A DNA stretch of 64,000 nucleotides from a bacterium. Lineage in GTDB: Bacteria > Patescibacteriota > Gracilibacteria > UBA1369 > PNNO01. How positions within the stretch are numbered: the first letter of the stretch is position 1; each line of letters starts with the position of its first letter. Location of the stretch: positions 88,001-152,000 of the forward strand of contig PNNO01000004.1 in the NCBI GenBank assembly GCA_013824265.1, written 5' to 3'. The notes beneath the pieces were generated by a model. It saw only the letters and a program-made list of their open reading frames with translations. It was not told the origin of the DNA and ran no database searches. Below, piece after piece: positions 45,601 through 53,877 of the stretch. A program made the translations under genes and the position numbers.

Positions 45601-45826
45601 TTGTAACGGCATCCTTTAGCGCGTTAGCCAAAATATGTCCATAATGAGGAAGCCCGTTTGCAAAAGGAGGCCCATCAAAGAAAACATATTTTTCACATTT
45701 TTTTCTTCGGGCAACAGACTGCTCAAAGATATTATTTTCTTCCCAATAATTTAAAATGGAATGCTCCATTTCCGGAAACGATTGCTTCTGATTAACATCA
45801 TTAAATGACTGCTTTTTGCTGCTCAT
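42671..45826 (-). CDS. ileS: Isoleucyl-tRNA synthetase, type 2
   Basis: 1051-aa class I synthetase. HIGH appears as HYGH (GLPHYGHILANALKD), KMSKS as KLSKRKKNY; editing domain with GTGVVHIAPAFGEDD, and a Cys pair HICPRC followed by CRC-type sites (CSKCGKVMKRI). The KQIEDYGIENFNDKCR segment and overall layout are of the eukaryote-like type-2 IleRS, typical of mupirocin-insensitive bacteria. Preceded by its own promoter partly inside the GNAT gene. Confidence 0.95.
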   Translation of the reverse strand: MSSKKQSFNDVNQKQSFPEMEHSILNYWEENNIFEQSVARRKKCEKYVFFDGPPFANGLPHYGHILANALKDAVTRYWTMKGYYVPRTNGWDCHGLPVEYEIEKELEISGKKQIEDYGIENFNDKCRSSVFRYTNEWEKLLRRIGRWVDTEQTYATLENNYMESIWWVFKQIWDKGMVYQGHKSMHICPRCETPLSNFEVSQGYKDVTDLSVTAKFKLKDESNTFVLAWTTTPWTLPGNVALAFGPKVKYVKIESVGEKYILAKDLVEKVMGDREYKVLEDVDPKSLEGKEYEPLFPYYKGKLEKKAWVIVLADFVSTEDGTGVVHIAPAFGEDDLNVGQKEDLEVLQHVGGDGTFNKEVTDFAGKFVKGQDQNITDWLEKNGLLFSKENFRHSYPHCWRCDTPLLNYTTKSWFIRVTDIKDRLLANNEEIHWQPEHIKEGRFGKWLEGARDWAISRNRFWGAPIPVWECEGCGEHECVGSIEELKEKSGGKVPEHNGDVDLHKPYIDEIKFKCSKCGKVMKRIPEVLDCWFESGSMPYAQLHYPFENKEEFEKNFPAQFIAEGLDQTRGWFYTLHVLSTILFDKPAFENVIVNGILLAADGEKLSKRKKNYPDPNMLFDTRGVDAVRFFLYSSTAPLAEDVRFSEKHVDEVIKKFILTLWNTYSFFVTYANIDEWSPKGLKEKTFKPKHKLDQWLLSELNQLIEEVTENLDNYNLTKGTRPMMEFVDNLSNWYVRRSRRRFWKSENDSDKNEAYATLYIVLKEFSKLAAPFMPFVAEEIYRNLTANDKNEEDSVHLCDWPKANKSLIKLSLNEETAIIRKVVNLGHGVRSKSGIKVRQPLGMVQIGLPEKVDAKIIKHQKEVIMEELNVKDLEILTEVGDVVNKTVKPDSRKLGPKYGKDVQAIINEIKNGNYEELEEGRIKVGDKILEADEVEIGFEGKEGFDVQGEDGFVVVLDTKITEELKYEGYAREIIRYVQEMRKQSGYEVYERIYLQVKAEGELEEAVTQFADYIKKETLTVELMQGSDFTYDKEETVDIEGSKVIISVKREE

Positions 45827-45852
45827 AAAAATTTATTTTAAAATTCCTGTAG

Positions 45853-45880
45853 AATCTAACAAATCCTCACTTAATGTCAA
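45853..45880 (-). promoter_or_regulatory. ileS promoter
   Basis: Minus strand perfect TTGACA (45875-45880), 16 bp ending in TGT, TAGATT (45853-45858). The -35 lies in the last codons of the GNAT gene. Confidence 0.6.
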
Positions 45881-46382
45881 TCCAATAGCGTAGGACATTG
45901 GATTTTCCGGACCCGCCCACAACCTCGTTTTCAAAAATTCCGCCATTCGCCTCTATTATTTTTTTTGATGCCGGATTCCATACGCTACATGTAACAAGAA
46001 TTTTTTTAAGGCCAAGCTCCTTTGCCTTTTCAAGTCCCAGATGCAAAATTTCTTTTCCGTATCCCATTCCCCTTTTGGATGGCCTTATATCGTAACCGAT
46101 GTGCCCACCCGTCTTCAAAAGATTTTCATTTAATTCATGACGAATTGATAATCTACCTATATATTCATCCGCTTCAACAAGCCAAAATGTACTCTCCGGA
46201 ACAAACCCGGCTTTTAAATTTACACCTTTTGAATAATCTTTAATTTCTTCAATAAATTTATCAAAATTTTCTTCGTCCAAAATTTTCTTAAACCGATCAA
46301 AAAGTTCCTGCGCACCTGGCTCCATAACGGCTTCAAGAAAACTCTTTTTGTATTTTAAGGACGGCAATACCAGTTCAGCCAT
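45867..46382 (-). CDS. GNAT-family N-acetyltransferase
   Basis: 171 aa. Acetyl-CoA site at IRPSKRGMGYGKEIL, then TCSVWNPASKKIIEANGG, the C-terminal motif of RimJ/RimL-like enzymes acting on protein N termini or small molecules. Substrate unknown. 6 bp after purB, so expressed with the purine genes. Ends with TGA. Confidence 0.88.
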   Translation of the reverse strand: MAELVLPSLKYKKSFLEAVMEPGAQELFDRFKKILDEENFDKFIEEIKDYSKGVNLKAGFVPESTFWLVEADEYIGRLSIRHELNENLLKTGGHIGYDIRPSKRGMGYGKEILHLGLEKAKELGLKKILVTCSVWNPASKKIIEANGGIFENEVVGGSGKSNVLRYWIDIK

Positions 46383-46388
46383 AACTAT

Positions 46389-47759
46389 TTATTCCATTTT
46401 AAAATCATCCACAAGCTTTGAAGCTATTCCGATATATTTTTCCGGAGTAAGCTTTTTTAAGCGCGCAATTTCAGATTTAGGCAGCCCTGATTTATCCAAA
46501 AATTTCATAATGTCAGCCTTGCCGATTTCCTTTCCTCGCGTAAATTCTTTTAATTTTTCATAAGGATTTTCCAGCTTGTATCTTCGCATAACCGTTTGAA
46601 TAGGCTCTGCAAGAACAGCCCACTCTTTATCAAGATCTTTCTTTAACGCACCCTTCTCTATTTTTAATTTCGTAAGACCTTTTAAAGTGCTTCTATAAGC
46701 AAGAATACTGTATCCAAAAGCGGCACCAATATTTCTCTGAACAGTTGAATCCGTTAAATCTCTCTGCATCCTTGAAATAGGAAGCTTAGCGGAAAAATGC
46801 TCAAACATCGCGTTTGCCATTCCAAGGTTTCCTTCACTGTTTTCAAAATCAATCGGATTAACCTTGTGCGGCATAGCGGATGAACCAATCTCACCCTTAA
46901 CGGTCTCCTGTTTAAAATATCCAAGACTTATGTAATTCCAAATATCTCTATCGAAATCAATTATTATATTGTTGATTCTTTTCATGGCGTCAAAAATTTC
47001 AGCCATGTAATCGTGACACTCAATCTGAGTTGAGTAGTCAACAAAATCAAGCCCCAGAGATTGTATAAATTCTTTGTTCGTTTGAGCCCAGTTTACTTTT
47101 GGGTAAGCCACAGTATGTGCGTTGTAATTTCCAACCGCGCCATTAAATTTCGCCTTAATCGGAACAGCAACAAGAGCGATCATTTGATTGTTTAATCTAT
47201 CAACCACGTTAATAAATTCCTTCCCCATTGTCGTAGGACTTGCCGGCTGACCATGAGTCCTTGAAAGCATTGATACGTCTTTGTAATTTTTTGCGTGTTG
47301 GTGCAAGGCCTCCATAACACCTGTAACCATAGGCACAATCACTCCATCCAAAGCGCCCTGAAGCATTAAAGCGTACGACGTATTGTTTATATCTTCGGAA
47401 GTACAACCAAAATGTATAAATTCAAAATAAGCTTCCAACCCGGAACCTTTCATCGTCTCCTTTATATAATACTCGATAGCCTTAACATCGTGGTTTGTAG
47501 TTTTCTCTATTTCCTTAATTCTTTTTGCTGCAATTAAATCAAAATTGCCGTAAAGATCTCTAAGGTCATTAACTTGTCTTGAAGTAAGCTCCTTTGTCCC
47601 GGCAAGTTTAACGTTGTTGCAAAGATGGATAAACCACTCAACTTCAACAACTATTCTGTAACGCATTAAACCGGCTTCGGAGAAGTAAGTTCGAAGTTCA
47701 TCAACCTTGTCGGCATATCTGCCATCAAGCGGAGAGAGAGAAAATAAAGGATCGACCAT
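46389..47759 (-). CDS. purB: Adenylosuccinate lyase
   Basis: 456 aa, E. coli-like PurB used both for SAICAR and adenylosuccinate. LSPLDGRYADKVDELR, TNHDVKAIEYYIKE, SRTHGQPASPTTMGKE and signature GSSAMPHKVNPIDFEN. Part of purC-purE-purB, with purA reading the other way. Confidence 0.96.
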   Translation of the reverse strand: MVDPLFSLSPLDGRYADKVDELRTYFSEAGLMRYRIVVEVEWFIHLCNNVKLAGTKELTSRQVNDLRDLYGNFDLIAAKRIKEIEKTTNHDVKAIEYYIKETMKGSGLEAYFEFIHFGCTSEDINNTSYALMLQGALDGVIVPMVTGVMEALHQHAKNYKDVSMLSRTHGQPASPTTMGKEFINVVDRLNNQMIALVAVPIKAKFNGAVGNYNAHTVAYPKVNWAQTNKEFIQSLGLDFVDYSTQIECHDYMAEIFDAMKRINNIIIDFDRDIWNYISLGYFKQETVKGEIGSSAMPHKVNPIDFENSEGNLGMANAMFEHFSAKLPISRMQRDLTDSTVQRNIGAAFGYSILAYRSTLKGLTKLKIEKGALKKDLDKEWAVLAEPIQTVMRRYKLENPYEKLKEFTRGKEIGKADIMKFLDKSGLPKSEIARLKKLTPEKYIGIASKLVDDFKME

Positions 47760-47786
47760 ATACTTTAAATTACTGATTACTAATAA

Positions 47787-48239
47787 TTAATTAAATTTGG
47801 ATTTAACTTCTTTTATATGTGCTTCCACTTTTTTCTTCAAATCAATATCGCTGTTCGCAAGAATTCTTATAATAGCCATTGCCGCGTTTTGCGGGTCAAC
47901 AACAGTTAGAACAGGCGTATCGGATGGCATCTGCAAAGTGGAATTTATATTGGTAGCCATATCGTCCTTATCCTGAAAAGGCGGACAAGCTATAACCGGA
48001 TGAACGCTGCTTCCCGCAACAACTCCGGAAAGTCCGTTTGATCTTCCGGCAATTGTAAGATAACAAACCGGCTCATTTAAAGCGTTATACTTATTTACTA
48101 TTTCAATAACTTTCTCCGGAACTTTGTGAGCGGAAGACACATGAAATTCGTAAGGAATTTTCCAGGAATCAAAAATCATCGTTATTTTTTCAGCAAATTC
48201 TTTATCCGATGCAGACCCCATTAATATTGGAACAATCAT
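47787..48239 (-). CDS. purE: AIR carboxylase, class II PurE
   Basis: 150 aa. GSASDKEFAEKI, HVSSAHKVPEKV, then AGRSNGLSGVVAGSS and HPVIACPP. The AGRSNGL/VIACPP blocks match class II PurE (as in animal PAICS), which carboxylates AIR directly, instead of the AGGAAHLPGM of class I N5-CAIR mutase. PurK would then not be needed, and none is present here. 23 bp after purC. Confidence 0.93.
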   Translation of the reverse strand: MIVPILMGSASDKEFAEKITMIFDSWKIPYEFHVSSAHKVPEKVIEIVNKYNALNEPVCYLTIAGRSNGLSGVVAGSSVHPVIACPPFQDKDDMATNINSTLQMPSDTPVLTVVDPQNAAMAIIRILANSDIDLKKKVEAHIKEVKSKFN

Positions 48240-48262
48240 GGTTTTATAATTTTAAAAAATAT

Positions 48263-49231
48263 TTATTGCATGTACTTTGCAAGATTCTTCTCAATTCTTG
48301 GAAGAGGATCCCCAACTTCGGCAACAAACTCCTGCCCTGTAATAAGCTCATAGGCTTCAACGTAACGTCTTGCACCTTCAACTCGGACATCTTCCGTAAT
48401 CTGAGGAACTTCTCCGTCACCCCTATATCCCCTTTCAATATACCAATTTCTAACAAAATCTTTATCAATTCTTTTTTGATCTTCACCTGCGTTAAATCTT
48501 TTTTCATATTCATCGGCATACCAGAATCTTGAAGAATCCGGAGTATGCATTTCATCTATAAGAATAAGTTCTCCGTCTTTTGTTTTACCAAATTCATACT
48601 TTGTATCAACCAATATAATCCCCTGTTTTGCGGCAACTTCAACTCCCCTTGCGTATAGTTTTAAAGCCGCTTCAGCCATTCTTTCGAAATCTTCTTTTGA
48701 AACCAAACCACTTGCAACTATTTCCTCCTTTGAAATCATTTCATCATGAGCGCCAAGCTCAGCTTTTGTTGTTGGAGTGATAATCGGATTTTCAAATTTT
48801 TGATCCTTTTTAAGCCCTTCCGGCAGAACGTTTCCACAGAAATGCCTAACTCCTTTTTCGTAGTTATACCAAGCCGAAGTAGTTGTGCTTCCGGTTAAAT
48901 ATCCCCTCACAATCATTTCGACCGGCATTGCGGTACATTGTCTTCCGACAATAACATTTGGATCCGGAGATTCAATCATGTGATTTCCAATAATATCTTT
49001 TGTCTGATTAAACCAAAATGTCGCAAGTTGATTTAAAACCTGCCCCTTAAAAGGCAACTTTGTAAGAACTCGATCAAAAGCGGAAAGTCTGTCTGTTACA
49101 ACTATTATTCTTGTATCACCTCTCGTGTAATTATCCCTTACTTTCCCCTCATATACTTCTCCAAGATTCGTAAATTTAGTGCCCGCAAGACAATATGGAA
49201 GCTGCCGCTCAATCATCTCTTTTGTTACCAT
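48263..49231 (-). CDS. purC: SAICAR synthetase
   Basis: 322 aa, the longer form of PurC. YEGKVRDNY, VVTDRLSAFDRVL, VEMIVRGYLTGSTTTSAW and DTKYEFG, LIDEMHTPDSSRFW. Uses CAIR made by the class II PurE next to it and hands SAICAR to PurB. First gene of the purCEB operon. Confidence 0.96.
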   Translation of the reverse strand: MVTKEMIERQLPYCLAGTKFTNLGEVYEGKVRDNYTRGDTRIIVVTDRLSAFDRVLTKLPFKGQVLNQLATFWFNQTKDIIGNHMIESPDPNVIVGRQCTAMPVEMIVRGYLTGSTTTSAWYNYEKGVRHFCGNVLPEGLKKDQKFENPIITPTTKAELGAHDEMISKEEIVASGLVSKEDFERMAEAALKLYARGVEVAAKQGIILVDTKYEFGKTKDGELILIDEMHTPDSSRFWYADEYEKRFNAGEDQKRIDKDFVRNWYIERGYRGDGEVPQITEDVRVEGARRYVEAYELITGQEFVAEVGDPLPRIEKNLAKYMQ

Positions 49232-49249
49232 AACAGTGATAAAATTAAT

Positions 49250-49279
49250 AATGTATGATTGATTCCACCCTACTGTAAA
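49250..49279 (-). promoter_or_regulatory. purC-purE-purB promoter
   Basis: Minus strand TTTACA (49274-49279), 18 bp, TACATT (49250-49255). Confidence 0.45.
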
Positions 49280-49298
49280 AATGCTTTATTCGCAATAT

Positions 49299-49327
49299 TT
49301 GAAGTCATTCCTTTTTTATACTATAGT
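49299..49327 (+). promoter_or_regulatory. purA promoter
   Basis: TTGAAG (49299-49304), 17 bp, TATAGT (49322-49327). It is back-to-back with the purC promoter, so both branches could share a regulator. Confidence 0.6.
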
Positions 49328-49363
49328 GGCGACGGTTTTCTACTTTTTTGATAGACACACTTT

Positions 49364-50674
49364 ATGACCGATTACGTTAAGAGCTTAAGTCCAATTACCG
49401 CAGTTATTGGAACTCAATGGGGAGATGAAGGAAAAGGTAAACTCATAGATATTCTATCGGCGGAGTATGACATCATCGCAAGAGCTGCAGGAGGAGCAAA
49501 TGCGGGACATACAATTTATGTTCCAGATACTGAGAATCCGGACAAACCAACAAAATTCGTTTTCCATCTTGTACCGTCCGGAATCCTTCACAAAGGGAAA
49601 ATTGCCGTACTTGGAAACGGAATGGTTGTAAGTATCCCTTCTCTTATTGAAGAGATTGATACACTAAAAAAATATAATATCGACTTAACCGGCAGGATGC
49701 TTATTTCCGATCGGGCTCACATTGTTTTTGAATATCACAAAAAAATAGACGGAATTGAGGAAGCGCAAAAGGGAGACAAAAAAGTTGGAACCACATTAAG
49801 AGGAATGGGGCCGGCTTATCAAGATAAAATAGCGAGAAGAGGCGTAAGAATGGGAGAGCTTTTGGAATTCGACAAATTTGCAGAGCACGTAAGAAGCACC
49901 TTTATGAGCCTACAAAGACTTTATAAAGATTTAAAACACGACATTGATAAAGAGCTTGAAGATATAAGAAAAATGCTTGGCGTTATAAGACCTTTTATTG
50001 CCGACACTTCTTTGTATTTATACAACGCGGCCAAAGAAGGAAAAACGATTCTTGTTGAAGGAGCAAACGGAACTCATTTGGATATAGACCACGGCACTTA
50101 TCCTTTTGTAACTTCATCAAACCCAAGTGCAGGTGGACTTCATACCGGAACAGGAATAGGAGTAAACCAGATAAAAAGTATCGTCGGGATAATGAAAGCA
50201 TATACAACTCGTGTTGGATCAGGGCCTTTTCCAACTGAAATTCTTGATGAACTTGGAGAGGTTATCCGCGAAAAAGGCGGTGAGTACGGAGCAACAACAG
50301 GCAGGCCACGAAGATGCGGTTGGTTTGATGCCATGATCGGCAAATATTCCGTAAGAATAAATGGACTTACAAGCGTAAATTTAACAAAAGTTGATGTACT
50401 GGACGACCTTGAAAAGATAAAAATTTGTACCGGATATAAGCACAAAGGAAATAAGCTCGGTTCAATGCCCGCGTTCGCGGATATGTATGAAGAGCTTGAA
50501 CTTGAATACATAGAAATGGACGGCTGGATGACCGACACCTCAAAGGCTACCACTTACGAAGAGCTTCCGGAGAACGCACGCAAATACATCGAAAAAATTG
50601 AAGAACTGATTGAGTGCCCTATTCAATTTGTAGGAGTTGGTATTCGAAGAGACCAAATCATTGTTAGATCGTAG
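49364..50674 (+). CDS. purA: Adenylosuccinate synthetase
   Basis: 436 aa. IGTQWGDEGKGKLIDIL with the catalytic Asp, AGGANAGHT, GNGMVVSIPSL, GTTLRGMGPAYQDK and the IMP-site TGRPRRCGWFD. Commits IMP to AMP. Complete. Confidence 0.96.
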   Translation: MTDYVKSLSPITAVIGTQWGDEGKGKLIDILSAEYDIIARAAGGANAGHTIYVPDTENPDKPTKFVFHLVPSGILHKGKIAVLGNGMVVSIPSLIEEIDTLKKYNIDLTGRMLISDRAHIVFEYHKKIDGIEEAQKGDKKVGTTLRGMGPAYQDKIARRGVRMGELLEFDKFAEHVRSTFMSLQRLYKDLKHDIDKELEDIRKMLGVIRPFIADTSLYLYNAAKEGKTILVEGANGTHLDIDHGTYPFVTSSNPSAGGLHTGTGIGVNQIKSIVGIMKAYTTRVGSGPFPTEILDELGEVIREKGGEYGATTGRPRRCGWFDAMIGKYSVRINGLTSVNLTKVDVLDDLEKIKICTGYKHKGNKLGSMPAFADMYEELELEYIEMDGWMTDTSKATTYEELPENARKYIEKIEELIECPIQFVGVGIRRDQIIVRS

Positions 50675-50695
50675 CCAGGTCGACATCATGCCTAC

Positions 50696-52690
50696 TTAGG
50701 ACTCAAGTAAGCCGTTTCGACTTGCAACGCCATAAAACTTTGCCTGCAATTTGTCGGGTTGGATTAATTCTTGAACATAAGTATCAACGCTTCTTTCTCT
50801 ATGAGCGACATTATTCAACGATTTCTCCAGGTCGCCTTGTGAAATAAACCCAATATCTCGTATGCCTTCCCTTTTCCATATTTGCACAATCTTTGAAAAA
50901 TAATTTTCATTCGGACAATATCCGGCTCCAAGAATTACAGCCAAATACATCATTGGATTGTTTTTATATTTCACTGCTTCTTTATATCTACCGTTAGTTA
51001 CTGTCCGGCCATAATCAGCAAATGAAGCTTCCATGCTTCCATATTTCCTATATTTGGCCCCTCCGTATTCACGAGTAGCATTTCTATCTTCCGGGTGTGC
51101 CTTAATGCCAAAAAATGCATTTTCGTTACGTGCAAGATTTGACGTACCCGCACCACTCTCAAGAATAAACATCGCGTATGTAACTTGCCATGGCACCCCA
51201 TATTTTTCTTGAACTTCAAGAGCATAATTTTTACCTTGAAGTTTCAAACCAGACATATGCTTAGCTTCAAAATTCGCAGGTCTTTGCTTAAAAGCCAATT
51301 GTCTTTCTTCATAACGAGCTATCTCCTCCGGAGAAAGTCTTTCAAATTTATCCTCAACTTCCGTTGGCCTTGTTATGCTTACAATAGGGACTTTATTGAA
51401 ATTTATCTTACTTATTTTTTGATTTTTTGGATTAAGCCAATTTGCGCACAACGCAATTCTTTCTTGTTTATTTTCCCAACCGATAAATACAACACTGTGA
51501 TTCCCCGCGATGTCTCCACTGTTCCTGTTGTTTATCCAAAGCCAAGTTCCAGTCTGCAGACCATCAACAAGATCCAGTCTTTCTTTAATTGCATGCTTAC
51601 CCTCTCTGGCATCAATTAATTTCTTAGCCATTTGGGGATCCTCCGCATTTTTTCCAACAAGTTTTCCGTTCACTTTTGCGTAATCAAGATTACGATAAAG
51701 ATCTTTTCTACCCTTAACTCCGGCAATCGCATAAACACGATCAACCCAGTTACCACAATGCTTAGCGTAGATATTGTTTCCTTTTTCAGTAATCCACTTT
51801 GCAACCGCAGCAACTCTTTCTCCGGGATCTTTAACATCCTCAAGCCCTGGGATTGACTCCCTAATCTTTTGAAGCTCGGGACTGGACATCTCCATTTGGG
51901 CCATACTATAAGAAGATTCATTGCCAAGGGCATATTTTTCAAGTTTTTCCTTATTTTCAACATAATATGCGTTTTCTTTTTCAACCTGTCCGGCAATAAT
52001 TTTCTTCTCGCTAATCTCTTCCTCGGACAGAACAGAAAGCGGATAAACTTTGTACAAGCTAAAAACGTTAATATATTCTCCTTTTTCGTCGTAATAGCCT
52101 ATCTTGTGCCCATCAACATTATCCTTTCCCGGAACTTTTCTTTCCCCTATTTTTGTATTACCGTTAGTATCAACAATGGCCACTTTTAACCAACTTGGAG
52201 GACAAATATGTCCTGCCCCTATATTCATTTCAAATTTATCTTTTCCATATAGGTTTATTTCAAAATAAGCCCTTCCCTGTTCATCAACCTTGTTCTTGGC
52301 AAATTGTGCCGCCATACGATCAAACCCCTGATTATCTTTTAAGTCCTTTTCCTTTTCATTTTTCAATCTTGAAACACCGCCCCTCCAGAGATCATAAACA
52401 GCCATTTTGTCGGAAATTGCGAGCATCTTCCCAACCCGTTCTTCGTCAAATTTTTCTTTTTTTGCAAAATCAAATGCCGTTGCAACTTTTTCTTTAGAAA
52501 CCCCCTCAAAAGGATTAATAGCTTTCCTAGCCTCTTTTCTGGCCTCTTTTGAAGCCGCAATAATTGCGTCCCTTTTTTCAGCTACCGGCACTTCTTTCTT
52601 TGAAGGCTCAATAGACAAACTAACGACTTTTGGAAGCCCTTCAGTCGATTTTTCATAAACGAATCTGTCTTCTCCGAATAAATATTTCAT
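50696..52690 (-). CDS. Cysteine-peptidase-like plus GH73 glucosaminidase protein
   Basis: 664 aa. N terminus soluble, with charged helices and a receiver-like motif of unknown nature. Middle (~300-420): CGNWVDRVYAIAG (Cys) and AGNHSVVFIGWE (His), a CHAP/NlpC-like arrangement. C-terminal GH73/FlgJ-like domain: VPWQVTYAMFILESGAGTS with the catalytic Glu, NAFFGIKAH and SFADYGRTVTNGRYKEA. By family, it would cleave peptidoglycan. No signal peptide or membrane segment is seen, so export route or cytoplasmic role is open. Confidence 0.8.
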   Translation of the reverse strand: MKYLFGEDRFVYEKSTEGLPKVVSLSIEPSKKEVPVAEKRDAIIAASKEARKEARKAINPFEGVSKEKVATAFDFAKKEKFDEERVGKMLAISDKMAVYDLWRGGVSRLKNEKEKDLKDNQGFDRMAAQFAKNKVDEQGRAYFEINLYGKDKFEMNIGAGHICPPSWLKVAIVDTNGNTKIGERKVPGKDNVDGHKIGYYDEKGEYINVFSLYKVYPLSVLSEEEISEKKIIAGQVEKENAYYVENKEKLEKYALGNESSYSMAQMEMSSPELQKIRESIPGLEDVKDPGERVAAVAKWITEKGNNIYAKHCGNWVDRVYAIAGVKGRKDLYRNLDYAKVNGKLVGKNAEDPQMAKKLIDAREGKHAIKERLDLVDGLQTGTWLWINNRNSGDIAGNHSVVFIGWENKQERIALCANWLNPKNQKISKINFNKVPIVSITRPTEVEDKFERLSPEEIARYEERQLAFKQRPANFEAKHMSGLKLQGKNYALEVQEKYGVPWQVTYAMFILESGAGTSNLARNENAFFGIKAHPEDRNATREYGGAKYRKYGSMEASFADYGRTVTNGRYKEAVKYKNNPMMYLAVILGAGYCPNENYFSKIVQIWKREGIRDIGFISQGDLEKSLNNVAHRERSVDTYVQELIQPDKLQAKFYGVASRNGLLES

Positions 52691-52712
52691 ATTTGTTTTT
52701 TACATTCCTTAT

Positions 52713-52721
52713 ATTTTAGCA
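52713..52721 (-). promoter_or_regulatory. Extended -10 promoter of the GH73 gene
   Basis: Minus strand TGCTAAAAT, with a weak -35 (TGGAAA, 52736-52741). Confidence 0.45.
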
Positions 52722-52760
52722 CTTTTTATCTGTTTTTTCCAGCAATTAGGGCACTTCACC

Positions 52761-52788
52761 TTGTATTTTTACACTCTTTCGCTAATAA
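52761..52788 (+). promoter_or_regulatory. Promoter of tRNA-Leu(GAG)
   Basis: TTGTAT (52761-52766), 16 bp, TAATAA (52783-52788); 22 bp before the tRNA. Confidence 0.45.
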
Positions 52789-52809
52789 TTAGCCTTGTTA
52801 AAAAACCTC

Positions 52810-52898
52810 GGGCAAGTGGCGGAATTGGTAGACGCGCTAGGTTGAGGGCCTAGTCTCCGTTTTTGGAGGTGGAGGTTCAAGTCCTCTCTTGCCCACCA
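52810..52898 (+). tRNA. tRNA-Leu (GAG)
   Basis: 89 nt including CCA. Acceptor GGGCAAG/CTTGCCC, D-arm GTGGCGGAATTGGTAGAC, anticodon stem CTAGG/CCTAG with loop TTGAGGG (anticodon GAG), long variable arm, T-loop GGTTCAAGTCC. Confidence 0.96.
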
Positions 52899-52910
52899 GA
52901 GGCTTTTTGC

Positions 52911-52939
52911 TTGCCATATTTCTATTTTCGTGTTAAATT
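52911..52939 (+). promoter_or_regulatory. Promoter of the Ser/Thr-rich secreted protein
   Basis: TTGCCA (52911-52916), 17 bp ending in TGT, TAAATT (52934-52939); 12 bp after the tRNA. Confidence 0.5.
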
Positions 52940-52970
52940 CTCATCTAACATTTTTCTTAATGCCATTATT

Positions 52971-53636
52971 ATGACTAAAAAACTCTTATTTGCAGGCTTT
53001 TTAACGGTAGCCCTTGCAACACTCGCTCTTATAGCTGAGCCGGTTTCAGCCGATTACTATGACTGCAATGGAAATCTTAAATCCGGAGACCCAAGCCCAA
53101 GTGAATGTCATTACTTTCTTGCGCCTCAACGTACAACAACTTCTACTTCAACATCAGAAAGAAACAGAGCCGGCATAGTTACAAGCACCGGAACAAGTAG
53201 CACGAGTACAAGCACTTCTACTTCAACTTCAACATCAACATCAGGCAGAAACAGAGTTAACATAATAACCGAAATTGGGAGGAATTATTCAGACCTTGAA
53301 GAAGCCAGAAACAGTGAAGATGCAATAATTGTTAATGATGACGAAGGAGATTATTCAAAAGAATATGAAGTAAGAAATCCACGAAAATACTGCGTAAGAG
53401 ATTATTGCTACATAGTATACGACTATTGCTACGACCTAACGCACTGCGAGCAGAAAGTTGACCGAATCCCACGCGATGAATATGAAAATTCAGATAACTG
53501 GAAAGACCTTTTTGAAGACTATCTAAATGATTATTTTGGAAGAAATCCTAACGGGAATTGCAGGCCACAAACCGGAAGATGCGTTTACAGAGGATTTTAT
53601 TTTGGAGGATCACATAACGGATATTGGTACTACTAA
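52971..53636 (+). CDS. Secreted Ser/Thr-repeat and Cys/Tyr-rich protein
   Basis: 221 aa. Signal peptide ~1-23 (LIAEPVSA/D). Then a Thr-Ser alternating linker (STSTSTSTSTSTS, ~70-90) flanked by two ERNRAG/GRNRVN copies, an acidic segment, and a C-terminal Cys/Tyr region (KYCVRDYCYIVYDYCYDLTHC) with CRPQTGRC. Likely disulfide-linked and possibly glycosylated on the linker. Unrecognised. The true start is ATG 52971; the longer frame from 52863 crosses the tRNA. Confidence 0.75.
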   Translation: MTKKLLFAGFLTVALATLALIAEPVSADYYDCNGNLKSGDPSPSECHYFLAPQRTTTSTSTSERNRAGIVTSTGTSSTSTSTSTSTSTSTSGRNRVNIITEIGRNYSDLEEARNSEDAIIVNDDEGDYSKEYEVRNPRKYCVRDYCYIVYDYCYDLTHCEQKVDRIPRDEYENSDNWKDLFEDYLNDYFGRNPNGNCRPQTGRCVYRGFYFGGSHNGYWYY

Positions 53637-53664
53637 ACCGTTATTCAAAAACGCTATACGGCAA

Positions 53665-53699
53665 AAATGAGAGGTTTTACCAGGGCCTCTCATTTTTTT
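53665..53699 (+). terminator. Intrinsic terminator
   Basis: AAATGAGAGG (53665-53674) pairs with CCTCTCATTT (53686-53695), then four more T. Confidence 0.85.
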
Positions 53700-53783
53700 A
53701 TTTACATTTTTATTTGCATGTAAAATCGAAACATGATAAAAAATTACGTGCACCATTAGCAATTAGGAATCATCAATTGCCGT

Positions 53784-53860
53784 GGGCGATTAGCTCAGCT
53801 GGTTAGAGCACCTCGTTTACACCGAGGGGGTCGTAGGTTCGAATCCTACATCGCCCACCA
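53784..53860 (+). tRNA. tRNA-Val (UAC)
   Basis: 77 nt with encoded CCA. Acceptor GGGCGAT/ATCGCCC, anticodon stem CCTCG/CGAGG with loop TTTACAC (anticodon TAC), T-loop GGTTCGAATCC. Five T follow the CCA. Confidence 0.96.
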
Positions 53861-53877
53861 TTTTTAAATCTGAATTT

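Noticed and set aside
52863..52970. N-terminal extension of the secreted Ser/Thr-rich protein
   Set aside because: It would run through tRNA-Leu and hide the signal peptide; ATG 52971 has a promoter and a signal peptide right after it.
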